Origin: Arcicella rosea
GTDB taxonomy: Bacteria; Bacteroidota; Bacteroidia; Cytophagales; Spirosomataceae
Reading direction: 5' to 3'
Assembly (NCBI RefSeq): GCF_014204325.1
Contig: NZ_JACHKT010000008.1
Coordinates: 62,001 to 126,000 of the forward strand
Length of the DNA: 64,000 nt
Positions 41,697 through 52,199 of this stretch are shown here, in pieces. The notes under the pieces were generated by a model. The model saw only the letters and a list, made by a program, of their open reading frames with translations. It did not search any database and was not told the origin of the DNA. Position numbers and translations under genes: made by a program. Every line of letters begins with the position of its first letter. Within the stretch, counting starts at the first letter, position 1.

Positions 41697-43865
41697 CTAT
41701 TTCGTTGTTGGGTTGATTTCTCCTATTCCTGAAAATTTCCCATCAAGATAAGCCACTTTTATGGCGTATTGATAAGAAGTATTAGCCTTAAAATCTTTGT
41801 CGGTATAATTACTTTCTTTGCTTGAAGCAATCATTTCTAAACCTCCGCCATCAACGGCTCTGTAAATTAAATAATGACTTACTGTTTGACTAAGCACTGG
41901 CGACCAAGATAGATTTACTTGCTTTTTTTGTGCATCAATTTGTGCATTGATTTTTGAAACAGTAGCATATTCTGTTTTTCTAAAATACTTCACTGGAATC
42001 GGGAAAGATTTTGGTGAAAGTAAGCCGTCGTCATCTTTGGCAACTACGGCGTATTGATAAGATTTATTAGAAACCACTGATTCGTCTTCATAAAGTAATG
42101 CACTCGAAAGCTGATTTTTTGCAATTTCTTTGATAGTCTGCCAATCAGCATTGCCTTCTTTTCGGTAAATGATATGTGCGACCACATCTTCACTTTCGCT
42201 TCCTACAATAGATAACCTCACACCTTTTTCTGTCACCAAAACATCTTTAATTACAGGCGTGGTAGGTGGATTTTTATCGGGTAATTTTACGTTTAAATAT
42301 TCCGAAAATGCAGAATGATTATTACTTAAATCAATAGCAACTACTTTATAATACACATTTTCGTTGAGCATTTTATTGGCTAAAGTATCGGAAAAAGTAT
42401 TACTCGAAATACCGACAGGCGTTATTTGGGTATAATACTTATTTTCGGCTGTGTACGAACGATACACTTTAAAAAGTGCAACATCAGGATTTTTCGGGCT
42501 TTTCCAACTAAGTTTTACTCTTCCTAAAGAATCTGCCTTTCCAACTAAATCTGTTGGAAAAGAAGGAGGCAAGCGGTCTTCAATACCGCCAGCAATTGGC
42601 AAAGTATAAGCTAAATTACCAGCAGTATCAACCGAAGCGATGATATAATAATCACCAATATAAGCTTGTGGCTCGGTATCGGTAAAACTTAAAGTATTAG
42701 GCGGAATGATATTTTGCGTAATCGGCTGAAAAGGCCCATTCACTGTTGGCCCACGTCCAATCACATAACCTTTAAAATCAGCTTCCTTTACTGTTTTTTT
42801 CCAAGTGAGCATAATCGCAGTATTATTGACATTTTTGGCTCTGAAATCATCAGGTGATTTTGGTGGCGTTAAATCTTTTCCCATTGCGACAATGGTTTCA
42901 GAAGGCTTACTTTCTTCGCCAAAGCTATCAATGCCACGAATGCGGTAGTAATATTTATGATAATTTTTAGCGAGACTATCGATATAAAAAGCTTTGTTTT
43001 CCCATTTGGCAAATTGTGCTTTCAATAAAGTATCTTTTGCTAATTCTTGTGGGTCGGGTTTGCCCATCACAAAAGGTGTTTGGTTTACTCTTTTGAAGTT
43101 TTTGCCGTCTTCACTTTTTTCAATGTAAAATGCCGAAAAATCACCTTCTGGCCCTAATCTGTCCCAAATCAAAGTGGTTTTTCTGTCGCCATTTTCAGGT
43201 TTATCAACAAAGGGTGCGAAAGTCAAGAAACTTTGTCCAGCTTCTACAACCACTTGTGCAGTATCAAGTACAATTTTAGTTTTTGTTGGTATTTCGCTTC
43301 CTGCCAAATAGATTTTATAGGTATAAAGTGCATCTTTTTTCTTGATGTTTTTATCTACAAAACGCAAACCAGCGGCTTCGGCGGCTTTTTTTGAAAATTC
43401 CGCAGCCGTTAAAGTTGTGGCAAATCGAACATTTTGTTCTTGACTGATTTTTTTGATATTGAAAAAATCAGTCTTAAAATTTTTATCGTTCGGATAACCG
43501 TAGAGCATTTCCCCGACTACACTTATTCCTTTTTCATCTTCTGCCAAACGACTTTTCATTTGTTCTAAAGTCCAAGGTTTTAAAGGTTTTGGCGTTAAAA
43601 TTTGTCGAGTACCCTGTTGATTTTCTTTGCTGTACTCAGTACGTTCGATGATATAGCCACGCACAGTACCAGCCAACCAGTAAGCTGGCATATTTGGCGA
43701 CCAACGCAAAACCACTGAATCACGATAATTACGAGCCAAAAGCATGATTTTGGGCTTTTTAATCTTGCTTAAAGTATCTTTTTGTGTAGCGTTTGCTTTT
43801 TGAGAGAAAGCATTTTCCACAGATATAAAGCTGAAAAACAGGAGGAATAATGATATTTTTTTCAT
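41697..43865 (-). CDS. secreted fibronectin type III multidomain protein
   Basis: 722 residues with a signal peptide (to ENAFSQ). After about 230 residues that contain one diverged module there are four to five FN3-like modules. Each has the TLIWDRLGPEGDFSAFYIEKSEDGKNF or KLSWKSPKNPDVALFKVYRS pattern and ends in a YYKVVAIDLSNNHS or YQYAVVAKDDDG strand. No catalytic domain or C-terminal sorting domain is apparent. It is the last gene of a likely three-gene surface-protein operon (52073 to 41697), after a 257-bp gap with a GC-rich palindrome, so it may be transcribed less. Confidence 0.8.
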   Translation of the reverse strand: MKKISLFLLFFSFISVENAFSQKANATQKDTLSKIKKPKIMLLARNYRDSVVLRWSPNMPAYWLAGTVRGYIIERTEYSKENQQGTRQILTPKPLKPWTLEQMKSRLAEDEKGISVVGEMLYGYPNDKNFKTDFFNIKKISQEQNVRFATTLTAAEFSKKAAEAAGLRFVDKNIKKKDALYTYKIYLAGSEIPTKTKIVLDTAQVVVEAGQSFLTFAPFVDKPENGDRKTTLIWDRLGPEGDFSAFYIEKSEDGKNFKRVNQTPFVMGKPDPQELAKDTLLKAQFAKWENKAFYIDSLAKNYHKYYYRIRGIDSFGEESKPSETIVAMGKDLTPPKSPDDFRAKNVNNTAIMLTWKKTVKEADFKGYVIGRGPTVNGPFQPITQNIIPPNTLSFTDTEPQAYIGDYYIIASVDTAGNLAYTLPIAGGIEDRLPPSFPTDLVGKADSLGRVKLSWKSPKNPDVALFKVYRSYTAENKYYTQITPVGISSNTFSDTLANKMLNENVYYKVVAIDLSNNHSAFSEYLNVKLPDKNPPTTPVIKDVLVTEKGVRLSIVGSESEDVVAHIIYRKEGNADWQTIKEIAKNQLSSALLYEDESVVSNKSYQYAVVAKDDDGLLSPKSFPIPVKYFRKTEYATVSKINAQIDAQKKQVNLSWSPVLSQTVSHYLIYRAVDGGGLEMIASSKESNYTDKDFKANTSYQYAIKVAYLDGKFSGIGEINPTTK

Positions 43866-43974
43866 GTATATTTTAGCTTTGAGTTATCAGTCTTTAGCTT
43901 TGAGTTTTTTGATTTTCAAATTTCTAAGGGGCTAGCTCCAAAGGAAGTATCTACCAAATTTTATTAGTAATATA

Positions 43975-44063
43975 ACCTCACCCCCAACCCCCTCTCCTGC
44001 AAAGAGGGGTTTTTTTTTACTCCCAAAGCTCCCCTCTCAGCAGGAGAGGGGTCGGGGGTGAGG
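43975..44063. repeat. GC-rich inverted repeat (CCTCACC...GGTGAGG type), copy 2
   Basis: ACCTCACCCCCAACCCC-CTCTCCTGC (43975-44000) and GCAGGAGAGGGGTCGGGGGTGAGGT (44039-44063) form a near-perfect 25-bp stem. An inner AGAGGGG/CCCCTCT stem and a run of ten T lie inside. It is related to the element at 27528-27717. It may end or attenuate transcription between the 2079-aa gene and the FN3 gene. Confidence 0.8.
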
Positions 44064-44122
44064 TCTTTGGCAGAATAGAATAATATTTGGCGATAAAAAC
44101 TTTTTGGACAGCCTTTGTCTTT

Positions 44123-47100
44123 TTATCTATCACAATTAAAACAAGCAGGATTTGAAAAATAGCCAGCTACTCTTGCATTCGGAATATTGGCTGGGATTGC
44201 TTGATTAGCCACAGGTGCAAATGAAATCGGCGAAGCCCCCAACTGAATATCCTTCGTCACCGTTACTTGATTTGCTCCGGGATATGGCTGGTAAGTTAAG
44301 TTTACTTTTACAGTTGAGCCATTTTTACGTTTTTTGAAAATATAATAATCTACTGAAGTATAATCGCCAAAGCGGTCGAAAGTAGCTGGGTTATTCAGCA
44401 GTCCAGCGTAAGAGGCTGAAATACTCACGGTTTTACTGCCGAATGAAATTTCTGTGTTTCCCATTCTTCCCATTTGGTTTTGCCAATTATTCCCAAAATA
44501 TTGCTGATACATGCTTCTTACTCTTTGTACTTTTTCGCCAAAACTTCGCACCGCCATAAAGTCATTGTAAGCAATAAAATCACTTTTTATGGTAAACTGA
44601 TACGGTTTTGTTGGAGCGTCATTTACGGCAAAACCATAAATTCCAGATAAAAATACCATTTGCGAAGCCACCGTTTTACTGATAGAAGCATCCATAGAAA
44701 TCATTTTGCTACTGGCACTTCCGATGGAAGTACCCAAACCATTTTCATCTTTTGTGAGCGTATTATTACCGTTCAAGATGTCTGAAATATTTCCATTAAA
44801 AGGGTCACGAACGCCAATGTTTCCTAAAAGGGGCAAGGCTCTTCCCATTACCACACTTTTGCTGGGTTGATAAGCGATATTTCGTAAATCATTATAATTT
44901 GGACTTACTTGTCCGACATAACCATATTGAATTTCAGTAAGAATACTGTAAATATTACTGTTCGCAAAGCGGTCAAATTCGGAAACACCTTGGCTGAACG
45001 CTGGCGTATTTACCGTTAATAAAGCCGGTTGCAAAGCCCCTCGACTTGAGAATTTATGCTCTTTCATTTCCTCATCTTCAAAATTTTCAGTTCCATCCGT
45101 TGGTACAGCTTTGATGAATAAATAAGCATTCGACTGTGGCGTAATTTCGTCTTCATACTTAGCGTTTTGGAAAGTTGTTGCCGCCATTTTCTCCTGAAAA
45201 GTATTGTATTGACTGGTTTTGAAAGCCAGCGAAAACATTACTTTATCGTTTTGTGACGCTTTTTTATCAAGTGGTTTTAAGGCATTGAATCTAATTTGAT
45301 AGGCAGCTGCATTGTTGCCAGAACCTGCATTTTGATAAGTTCTTTGAATAGTATTAGTGAAATTGGCTAACTCGTATTTTTTGATTTTAATTTTATGTAA
45401 TTCCAAACGATAGACTTTTGAATTTTGTAAACCTGCTGGAATATCCGCTAAAATTTTGCCTTGTCCACCAGCCGATGGAGCTTGGTATTGCATGGCAGTT
45501 TTCAAAGTATCACTTCCATTTTCGGCAATGAAATAGGCTTTGAAATCGTAATCTCTTAGAATGAAATTATTTGCATTGATGCCTTCTAATAATTCATCAG
45601 GAATATCTCCAGAAATAACAGCTTTGGTCGTTTGGTTTTTCAAAAAGTAATTTTGTCCGTCCATTGGCCAAGTATAAGCCACATCTTCCCAACGAACAAA
45701 ATCGGGTTGTTTGCCAGAAGTAAAAATATTTTCAGCTTCTTCAAAACGCTGTTCACGTACACCCGTTTCGTCAATATAAGGATTTTCAAGTCCGCCATTG
45801 ACACGCTCCCAAAGACGTACTTGTACTTTGAAAGCATAATTAGTTTCAGACTTCAAGTGTCCGTTCAAAGGCAGAATCAATTGCTCGTTATTATTCACCC
45901 ATTGTTTCGCACCAATTGCTTGAAATTTTTCATGCGTTTTCTGGTTCATCAATGAATATTCTTGAACGGTAAAATAATAAGTTCTCGGCTGACCGTCTGG
46001 TAAAGCGATGCTGTAATCCGTATCCATACTCATATTGAAAACAGCCTGCAAATCTCCATTGGTATCCACCTCTTTTTCTCCTTTTTTCGGACTCAATTCT
46101 GAAATTACTTTAATATCCGCCAATGGGTCACCATTGAAAACTGGTTTACATTTTTGTCCGAAATCAAAATCAAAATCAGTATCTACTTTTACCAAACCTG
46201 CCAATACTTCACCTTTTACTCTTAGTCTGCCTTCACCCCAAGTTGGCTCAGGCAAACCACCCCAAAGCAAAGCTCCAGCCGTTAAATCCATCAATTTTAC
46301 ATTGAAACGTTTGCCGAACACTTTGCCTGCTACTGATACTTTTCCGTTGGCATAAGCATAAATTTGAGCATTGGCGTACCAGCCATAAAGCCCGACAATT
46401 TCTTGTCCATTACATTTTAAACCTTTTGATAAAGCCGCATCGAAACCAGCAATCAAGGTAGCATCGGCAGATAATGGACCAACAGCTACTTTCAAACGAC
46501 CATCCACTCTTGCTCCTGCCAGCAATCGGAATGTTAGTGGATTTCCGATGGGTTCGCCGTCTTCATTAAATTGCATTTCGCCTTTGGTTTTGGCGGCATC
46601 TACTACATCGTTTCGGTTATCATTTACATTTTCTTTTGCCAATAAAAAGGTTTGTACTTCAGAAGGTAAATTTGGAATACCGCCAATATCATTTCCGAAA
46701 GCGAAGTAAGCTTTCGCTGCCAAATAGGCGTAAAGAGCATCATCTTCACTGCCCACTTGTAATAATTTAAACTCTACTTTTTGTTTGCCTTCGGCTGGGT
46801 CGCCAATTTTTACGTGCCAAGTATCAGCAAAGTGCATTCTGAACGGAACAACCACTTTTGGAAAACCGGGAATTGGTTCTACTTCTACATCGGCATTCAT
46901 ATCAAAACTACTTGGCGTGATGGTTACAGAAGTTTGTGCCATCAACAAACATTGTCCGTTACGATTAGGGTCTTCGTCTAAGCTCAATACTTTCGCTTTG
47001 CCCGAAGCCGTGAAATTACTGAATGCACCATTGGCAATACTTGCCTCAATGCCCAAATTGGCAAGTATCATTTTTTTATCCGCCAAACTCATATACACAT

Positions 47101-50100
47101 TGGCTTTGATGCCATAACTTCCCAGCATTGGCGTATAATTGATGCCTGTGTTATTTGTGCCTGCACGAGTAGTTTGCGTGTTCGGAGCAACATCTTTAAT
47201 CGTTTGGGACAAAGGCGTATTCATTTTCATATTGAAATAAATGCCACCGCCAAAACCTGAACACATCAAAGGCGGCACAACCGCAATACTTGGCGTGAGC
47301 AACACGCTGGCATCTACGTATCCATAATAAAAGCCTTTATTGCCAAATTGTAAAGTCGCTTTTACAGTAGCTACTTTCGGGATTTTTACTTTGGCTGAAC
47401 CGATAAAACCTGTTCCATAAACGGCATCTTCATCAAAAAGGCGAAGTTCTCCCTCAACGGTTGCGGGGCCAACTGCCCCTTTTATCATGATTTTTTCGAG
47501 ATTGACTTTAGAAAAAGCGGGCGACATTTTTCCATTTACGTAGCTGAGTTTTCCCAAAATTTCTACTTTGGTTTCTGCACCGACGATGGTATTATCATCT
47601 CCGCCGACGTTTACTTTTACTCCAAAACCAAAACCAATAGCATCCAGACCTCGGTAAACAAATTTTGGTGGTGTTAATTCAATCGGGAAGCCTACTAAAT
47701 TGGCTTTGTTTTCATCTTCGACAGGCGTGTAAGTTGGGAGAAATTCATCATTGAAAGACGGCCCGCCACTTTGTTTGCTTTTATCTTTTTCGTCTTTTTT
47801 ATTATCCCATAAACCGCCCAAAAGTGTCCATTGTCCTTCGTCCAAATACAGTTCTTTTTCACCCTGCATGGTTGGTTTTATTTTGGTATTTGATACTCTA
47901 AAATGTTCAAATTTCACCAAAGGAATGGCGATTAGGCTTTTTTGTGATAAACCAATACTGGCAGAACCGCTTAAATCTAAATCTATTTTTTTATTGTCTC
48001 CGTTAAATTCAAGCAAGAAATTAGAGTTTTTATCCAATTTCATTTTTGCCAGCATGATTGGTACATCGTAGTTTTCTTTAGCATCAATCACAAACTGCAT
48101 CGTATCTAAATTACTGCGGAGGTTGCAGGAATACGACAAGTAATCGTTACTAATCGGAAATTGAAGTTTGCCTTTCATCATGCCCAACTCAAAGCGATTT
48201 TGCACGATTTTGATTTTAAAATCATCAATTGAAAAGCCCCAATCGCCAATCTTTCCTGTTGAATAATCAACCACAGGTTTATTGGTAGGTTCAATCACTG
48301 CCGTGATTTCGTTGCTATCGTCAATGATAAAATCGCTCGTGATAAAACCCAAACGTTGTTCGTTTGTGCCTTTAAGTTTGGTAGGTAATTTTACCTCTGT
48401 TTTTTTCATGTAAAGCCCACGGAAAGTCATTCCTCGGTCGCCTTTGTACTCGTCTGGCACATGAAAATCAACTGGATTTCTTTTATCTGAATGGTCATAA
48501 AAAGCATTTATGCCATTAATGGTAAAATCTTTTAGTCCATCTACCGTAAAAGTTGGCATATTTACCGTACCGACCCAATCGTTCCAAGTCAAGAAATCTG
48601 TGACCATTCTTGCTTTTACGTCGCCAGCGATTACTTTGCCTGTGCCGTCATCCAATTTCAAGAATGAATCGCCAAAATTCAAATCCATCACGGCATGAAC
48701 GTGCTGTAAACTATCGCCTGCAATACGTGCATAAGTACCCGAATCATCAGGATTTGGATATTTTCCTTGAATAAAATTGAAAGGTAATTCAGGGATTTTA
48801 AAATCATCTACCAAAATCAAATTGGCATCGCCTGCAAAAGCTTTGTTGGGAACCATACAAACGTCCACCGCTGCCATCGAAAGGAATTGGTTCGCTTCTG
48901 GCATTTTTAGGTTGAACAATGCACCCATATCCGCCCCATGCGGACTAAAACGCATATAATTGATACCGATAAAACCTGCTTTTGTTGGCACGCCAACAGG
49001 CAATTTTACCGCCAATAAAGCACTTACTTTCTGGAGAGAATTTTCCTCAATGGCATCCACATAACTACCAATATCAAAGCCTTGCCCGCCTTTTGCCAAT
49101 TGTTTCCAAGTACTCATCTTGGTAATTTCTTTGGGGTCGGGGAAATTATATTTGGTATTATCGGCTTGGGCATCGCCACTGAAAATCTCGTAAGCTGCGT
49201 TAAAATTGATTTTCGTGAATACGACTTTTATCGGAACTGAATTCCAAAATACTCGTCCGTTGCCATCATAGCCATCTCCATTTTTACTGATTTCATCAAC
49301 TTTTAATTCAAATTTGCCCAGTTTCAAGGTTTTGCCGACCAATTCTTCTTGCGGATAAACTGCAGTTTTATCGGCTGGCAATTGGGTGTCTTTACAAGAA
49401 CTTGCTCCAACCAAAGCTACTTGTGCTTGTCGTGGCGGTGGTGGCGGTGCAGGAATCGCTGGTGGTACTTCTACATCAAAAGTACAAATTTGACTTTGCC
49501 CATCGTTTTGAAAAACAGCCTCGCCACTTTGGTCTTTTGCTACTACTCGCCACACGTATTTACCCACTGTCAATTCTGGTTCGGCTTGAGTATAATTCAA
49601 TGAAGTACTTACAATATCTTTTTCGATGAAGGGATTTCCGACATTAAATTTAATGGCATTGTCCATCGCATCGTTCGGATTTTGCCCTTCAGGTACTTTC
49701 AATAAATAAAAATCATATCGAATTTGAGCACCAGAAATATTCCCTACTGGTGGCGACCAAGTAAATACTTGTTGTTGCTGAACGTTCTCACGTTTTATCA
49801 TTTTGTAGTCACAAGAAGGTAAAGTAAGACGTGGTGGTTCTACAAAAGTCAAAGGAATACTTTGGCATTGACCTGAAAGATTTTGAAAACTTTCTACATT
49901 GGCATCATAAGGCACTGCATACACACAAAAGTCATAATATCCTTGCGGAAAAATCCCAGAAAGTACAATTTGGTCTTTGGTAGCTTTATCAAAACCTACT
50001 ACTTGCGTATTGTTTGCATCAATAAAACCACTATTTTCTTGTCCAAAATTTACTTGTAAAGGCTGCCCAACTGGATTTAATAAAAGAGGAACATTAGGTT

Positions 50101-50362
50101 TATAATTGGCAGACGTAAAAATCCGTCCTCCTGTAGAACGATTGGTGATTTGCCCAACAATTTTGATAGGCGTATTCACAGGTTCACCATTGTTTGTGAT
50201 TAAAACAATGGCTGCTTGTTTGTTAGGATTATCCACAAAGTCAATCACTCTCGGACTAAAAGGAGGTGAAAGTATCAGTTGAACTGTTACTTTTAATTGT
50301 TGAGCTTGCACCTTTTGAAAGCCTACAAGCAAGAGCAATAAGTAAAAGAGTATTCGTTTCAT
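44123..50362 (-). CDS. very large secreted protein with N-terminal TANFOR-like domain
   Basis: 2079 residues from MKRILFYLLLLLVGFQKVQAQ (50362; the open frame extends 15 codons upstream). The first 300 residues (VTVQLILSPPFSPRVIDF ... PQGYYDFCVYAVPYDANVESF ... FTWSPPVG ... YVWRVVAKDQSGEAVF) resemble the TANFOR domain described from Tannerella surface proteins. A Pro-rich linker (PPAIPAPPPPPR, about 325) leads into a long beta-rich body without recognised enzymes, and then a C-terminal part from about 1440 with Ig-like segments (ISELSPKKGEKEVDTNGD). It starts 19 nt after the beta-barrel gene. It ends in NPACFNCDR, two Cys close to the terminus. Probably cell-surface; role unknown. Confidence 0.65.
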   Translation of the reverse strand: MKRILFYLLLLLVGFQKVQAQQLKVTVQLILSPPFSPRVIDFVDNPNKQAAIVLITNNGEPVNTPIKIVGQITNRSTGGRIFTSANYKPNVPLLLNPVGQPLQVNFGQENSGFIDANNTQVVGFDKATKDQIVLSGIFPQGYYDFCVYAVPYDANVESFQNLSGQCQSIPLTFVEPPRLTLPSCDYKMIKRENVQQQQVFTWSPPVGNISGAQIRYDFYLLKVPEGQNPNDAMDNAIKFNVGNPFIEKDIVSTSLNYTQAEPELTVGKYVWRVVAKDQSGEAVFQNDGQSQICTFDVEVPPAIPAPPPPPRQAQVALVGASSCKDTQLPADKTAVYPQEELVGKTLKLGKFELKVDEISKNGDGYDGNGRVFWNSVPIKVVFTKINFNAAYEIFSGDAQADNTKYNFPDPKEITKMSTWKQLAKGGQGFDIGSYVDAIEENSLQKVSALLAVKLPVGVPTKAGFIGINYMRFSPHGADMGALFNLKMPEANQFLSMAAVDVCMVPNKAFAGDANLILVDDFKIPELPFNFIQGKYPNPDDSGTYARIAGDSLQHVHAVMDLNFGDSFLKLDDGTGKVIAGDVKARMVTDFLTWNDWVGTVNMPTFTVDGLKDFTINGINAFYDHSDKRNPVDFHVPDEYKGDRGMTFRGLYMKKTEVKLPTKLKGTNEQRLGFITSDFIIDDSNEITAVIEPTNKPVVDYSTGKIGDWGFSIDDFKIKIVQNRFELGMMKGKLQFPISNDYLSYSCNLRSNLDTMQFVIDAKENYDVPIMLAKMKLDKNSNFLLEFNGDNKKIDLDLSGSASIGLSQKSLIAIPLVKFEHFRVSNTKIKPTMQGEKELYLDEGQWTLLGGLWDNKKDEKDKSKQSGGPSFNDEFLPTYTPVEDENKANLVGFPIELTPPKFVYRGLDAIGFGFGVKVNVGGDDNTIVGAETKVEILGKLSYVNGKMSPAFSKVNLEKIMIKGAVGPATVEGELRLFDEDAVYGTGFIGSAKVKIPKVATVKATLQFGNKGFYYGYVDASVLLTPSIAVVPPLMCSGFGGGIYFNMKMNTPLSQTIKDVAPNTQTTRAGTNNTGINYTPMLGSYGIKANVYMSLADKKMILANLGIEASIANGAFSNFTASGKAKVLSLDEDPNRNGQCLLMAQTSVTITPSSFDMNADVEVEPIPGFPKVVVPFRMHFADTWHVKIGDPAEGKQKVEFKLLQVGSEDDALYAYLAAKAYFAFGNDIGGIPNLPSEVQTFLLAKENVNDNRNDVVDAAKTKGEMQFNEDGEPIGNPLTFRLLAGARVDGRLKVAVGPLSADATLIAGFDAALSKGLKCNGQEIVGLYGWYANAQIYAYANGKVSVAGKVFGKRFNVKLMDLTAGALLWGGLPEPTWGEGRLRVKGEVLAGLVKVDTDFDFDFGQKCKPVFNGDPLADIKVISELSPKKGEKEVDTNGDLQAVFNMSMDTDYSIALPDGQPRTYYFTVQEYSLMNQKTHEKFQAIGAKQWVNNNEQLILPLNGHLKSETNYAFKVQVRLWERVNGGLENPYIDETGVREQRFEEAENIFTSGKQPDFVRWEDVAYTWPMDGQNYFLKNQTTKAVISGDIPDELLEGINANNFILRDYDFKAYFIAENGSDTLKTAMQYQAPSAGGQGKILADIPAGLQNSKVYRLELHKIKIKKYELANFTNTIQRTYQNAGSGNNAAAYQIRFNALKPLDKKASQNDKVMFSLAFKTSQYNTFQEKMAATTFQNAKYEDEITPQSNAYLFIKAVPTDGTENFEDEEMKEHKFSSRGALQPALLTVNTPAFSQGVSEFDRFANSNIYSILTEIQYGYVGQVSPNYNDLRNIAYQPSKSVVMGRALPLLGNIGVRDPFNGNISDILNGNNTLTKDENGLGTSIGSASSKMISMDASISKTVASQMVFLSGIYGFAVNDAPTKPYQFTIKSDFIAYNDFMAVRSFGEKVQRVRSMYQQYFGNNWQNQMGRMGNTEISFGSKTVSISASYAGLLNNPATFDRFGDYTSVDYYIFKKRKNGSTVKVNLTYQPYPGANQVTVTKDIQLGASPISFAPVANQAIPANIPNARVAGYFSNPACFNCDR

Positions 50363-50381
50363 CTTACCGTTGTTTATTATT

Positions 50382-52073
50382 TTAAAATGAAATGCCGTAG
50401 CCAGCATTCATGTATAATTCTGAAAAATTTCTACGTTCGTTTTTATTGTCGGAATTGACAATTGTTGAAAGACTTACATTGAATTGTTGTTTTTTGGTCA
50501 GGCGATAAGTACCGTTCAAACGGGCGTTGAAAGTACTTCCTGTATTTACTTGATCTTGTGCATTTTGGGTATAATTCAGCGAAAGCGAAGTATTGAAATT
50601 ATTCTTTTTACTTCCTTTCTGAGCAGAAAATGAAAGCCCCATCGACGAAGTATTATAAATTGGCAAGAGGTTGCGAATGAATAATAAACCAGGCGTAAAA
50701 GTCATTTTCCGAGTAGGCATTCCATAACTGTAAGTAAGCGAACCAAAGATATTGTTGAAGTCTGTGCGTACTTTTGAAATGGTGTTTAAATCGTTGGCAT
50801 TTTGGTAAGAAAGTACACCGTTTACGGCATGAGAAACTGTTCCAGAAGTTTTAAACCAACGGGGAGCAATCATCAAACTTTGGTTTAATTGCGAAATTTT
50901 TACGGTATCAATAATCTGATTGGGAATGTTTTGTGAAGTACCATAATTTGAATAATTCACAGATAAACCGAGCGTTCGAGAAAACTGAATATTCAAATTG
51001 GCAGAACCAATATTGCGTGTAGTGGTGTATTCTTTTAGTTTACTGACATTATCTTTTTGAATACCATAAGTACCCGATAATTGTACTTTTCCTTGTAAAG
51101 CAGAAATAGAAGCTGCACCCGAATATTCTTCCATATCCGTATTGAAAAAATACGCTCCCATCGACTGATAATCAGCAGAAATCAATTTGTATTGTCCTTG
51201 AATGCTAAAAGTATTGAATTGCAAACCAACCGTAGTTTCGCCCGCCCAGCCAAGTGAAGTACCTTTTCGGATGTCCACAATTTTAGTGATGAAGGAATAC
51301 TTTTCTAAATCTTGCTGATCAACCATTTCTCGACGCACATCACGAGTATATAAACTCACGCCAATGTCACTTTTCCAGAATAAATGTTTAAAGAAAAGAA
51401 ATTGCTGAGAAATACCAAGTACTGTATTTTCATCTGGAGTTACTTTCCCAAAATCTACAGGGAAAGTAATAGACTTTTGGTCGTCTTTAATTTTTAAAAA
51501 AGTAATATCAAAATGGTTTTGTGTAGTGCCAAAACCCAATTTTGCAGCAAAACCATTGCGTTGATAAGCAGGCGTTATTCCGTTTGGTAAATTTGGATTC
51601 GTTGTGGTATTGCCACTGAGGTAGCCCATTTCTGCTTTTTGGAATTGTCCATAAATCACCGCAAAGCGAAGTTTGCCCGGATTCAATTCCAAACCAGCTC
51701 CATTAAAAAGCCTTCCGCCCAAAGTATAAGGCGAAAACATCAGGTTTCGATAACCCAAATGAAGTTTTGCCCATTTGTAGCTTGGACTTACGCCAAATTG
51801 TTGAAATGGTCCAGCAAGCGAGCGAGATTGTTTGTTCAATAAAAAGAAAAAAGGTAATTGAACGCCATAAAGATTAAGCGTTGGCGAAGCACTGAGTGTC
51901 CACGAGAAAGGATCAAGACGAGTTTTTCCACCTGATAAACTGTTGTAAGTACCAATATTAACATTAATTCCTCCTGAAACCGAAATCGGTTTTTGATTTT
52001 TCAAGTTATTAAGGTCTTGTGAAAAACCTTTTTGCATGAAAAACAGAAAAATAAAGAGGTATATTTTTTTCAT
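50382..52073 (-). CDS. outer-membrane beta-barrel protein
   Basis: 563 residues with a signal peptide (FIFLFFMQKGFSQ). Almost the whole length alternates hydrophobic and polar residues, typical of transmembrane beta-strands (TLNLYGVQLPFFFLLNKQS, LGYRNLMFSPYTLGGRLFNGAG, KKQQFNVSLSTIVNS), ending in NAGYGISF with a terminal Phe as in barrels inserted by BamA. No plug or TonB box is seen. Only 19 nt separate it from the giant gene, so it may be that protein's anchor or export partner. Confidence 0.75.
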   Translation of the reverse strand: MKKIYLFIFLFFMQKGFSQDLNNLKNQKPISVSGGINVNIGTYNSLSGGKTRLDPFSWTLSASPTLNLYGVQLPFFFLLNKQSRSLAGPFQQFGVSPSYKWAKLHLGYRNLMFSPYTLGGRLFNGAGLELNPGKLRFAVIYGQFQKAEMGYLSGNTTTNPNLPNGITPAYQRNGFAAKLGFGTTQNHFDITFLKIKDDQKSITFPVDFGKVTPDENTVLGISQQFLFFKHLFWKSDIGVSLYTRDVRREMVDQQDLEKYSFITKIVDIRKGTSLGWAGETTVGLQFNTFSIQGQYKLISADYQSMGAYFFNTDMEEYSGAASISALQGKVQLSGTYGIQKDNVSKLKEYTTTRNIGSANLNIQFSRTLGLSVNYSNYGTSQNIPNQIIDTVKISQLNQSLMIAPRWFKTSGTVSHAVNGVLSYQNANDLNTISKVRTDFNNIFGSLTYSYGMPTRKMTFTPGLLFIRNLLPIYNTSSMGLSFSAQKGSKKNNFNTSLSLNYTQNAQDQVNTGSTFNARLNGTYRLTKKQQFNVSLSTIVNSDNKNERRNFSELYMNAGYGISF

Positions 52074-52199
52074 CACCATTGATGTTTAAGCGTTGTTTTT
52101 ACAACTGCAATACACATCAAAATTGAAAAATTAGCAGGAAGCTATCAATAGCACTTTTGGGGGATAACGGAGAATAGAAAAGAGAAATGTGACTCGAAT

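Noticed and set aside
44123..50362. Giant protein as polymorphic toxin or RHS-like effector
   Set aside because: No YD repeats, no recognisable C-terminal toxin domain and no immunity-like gene downstream.
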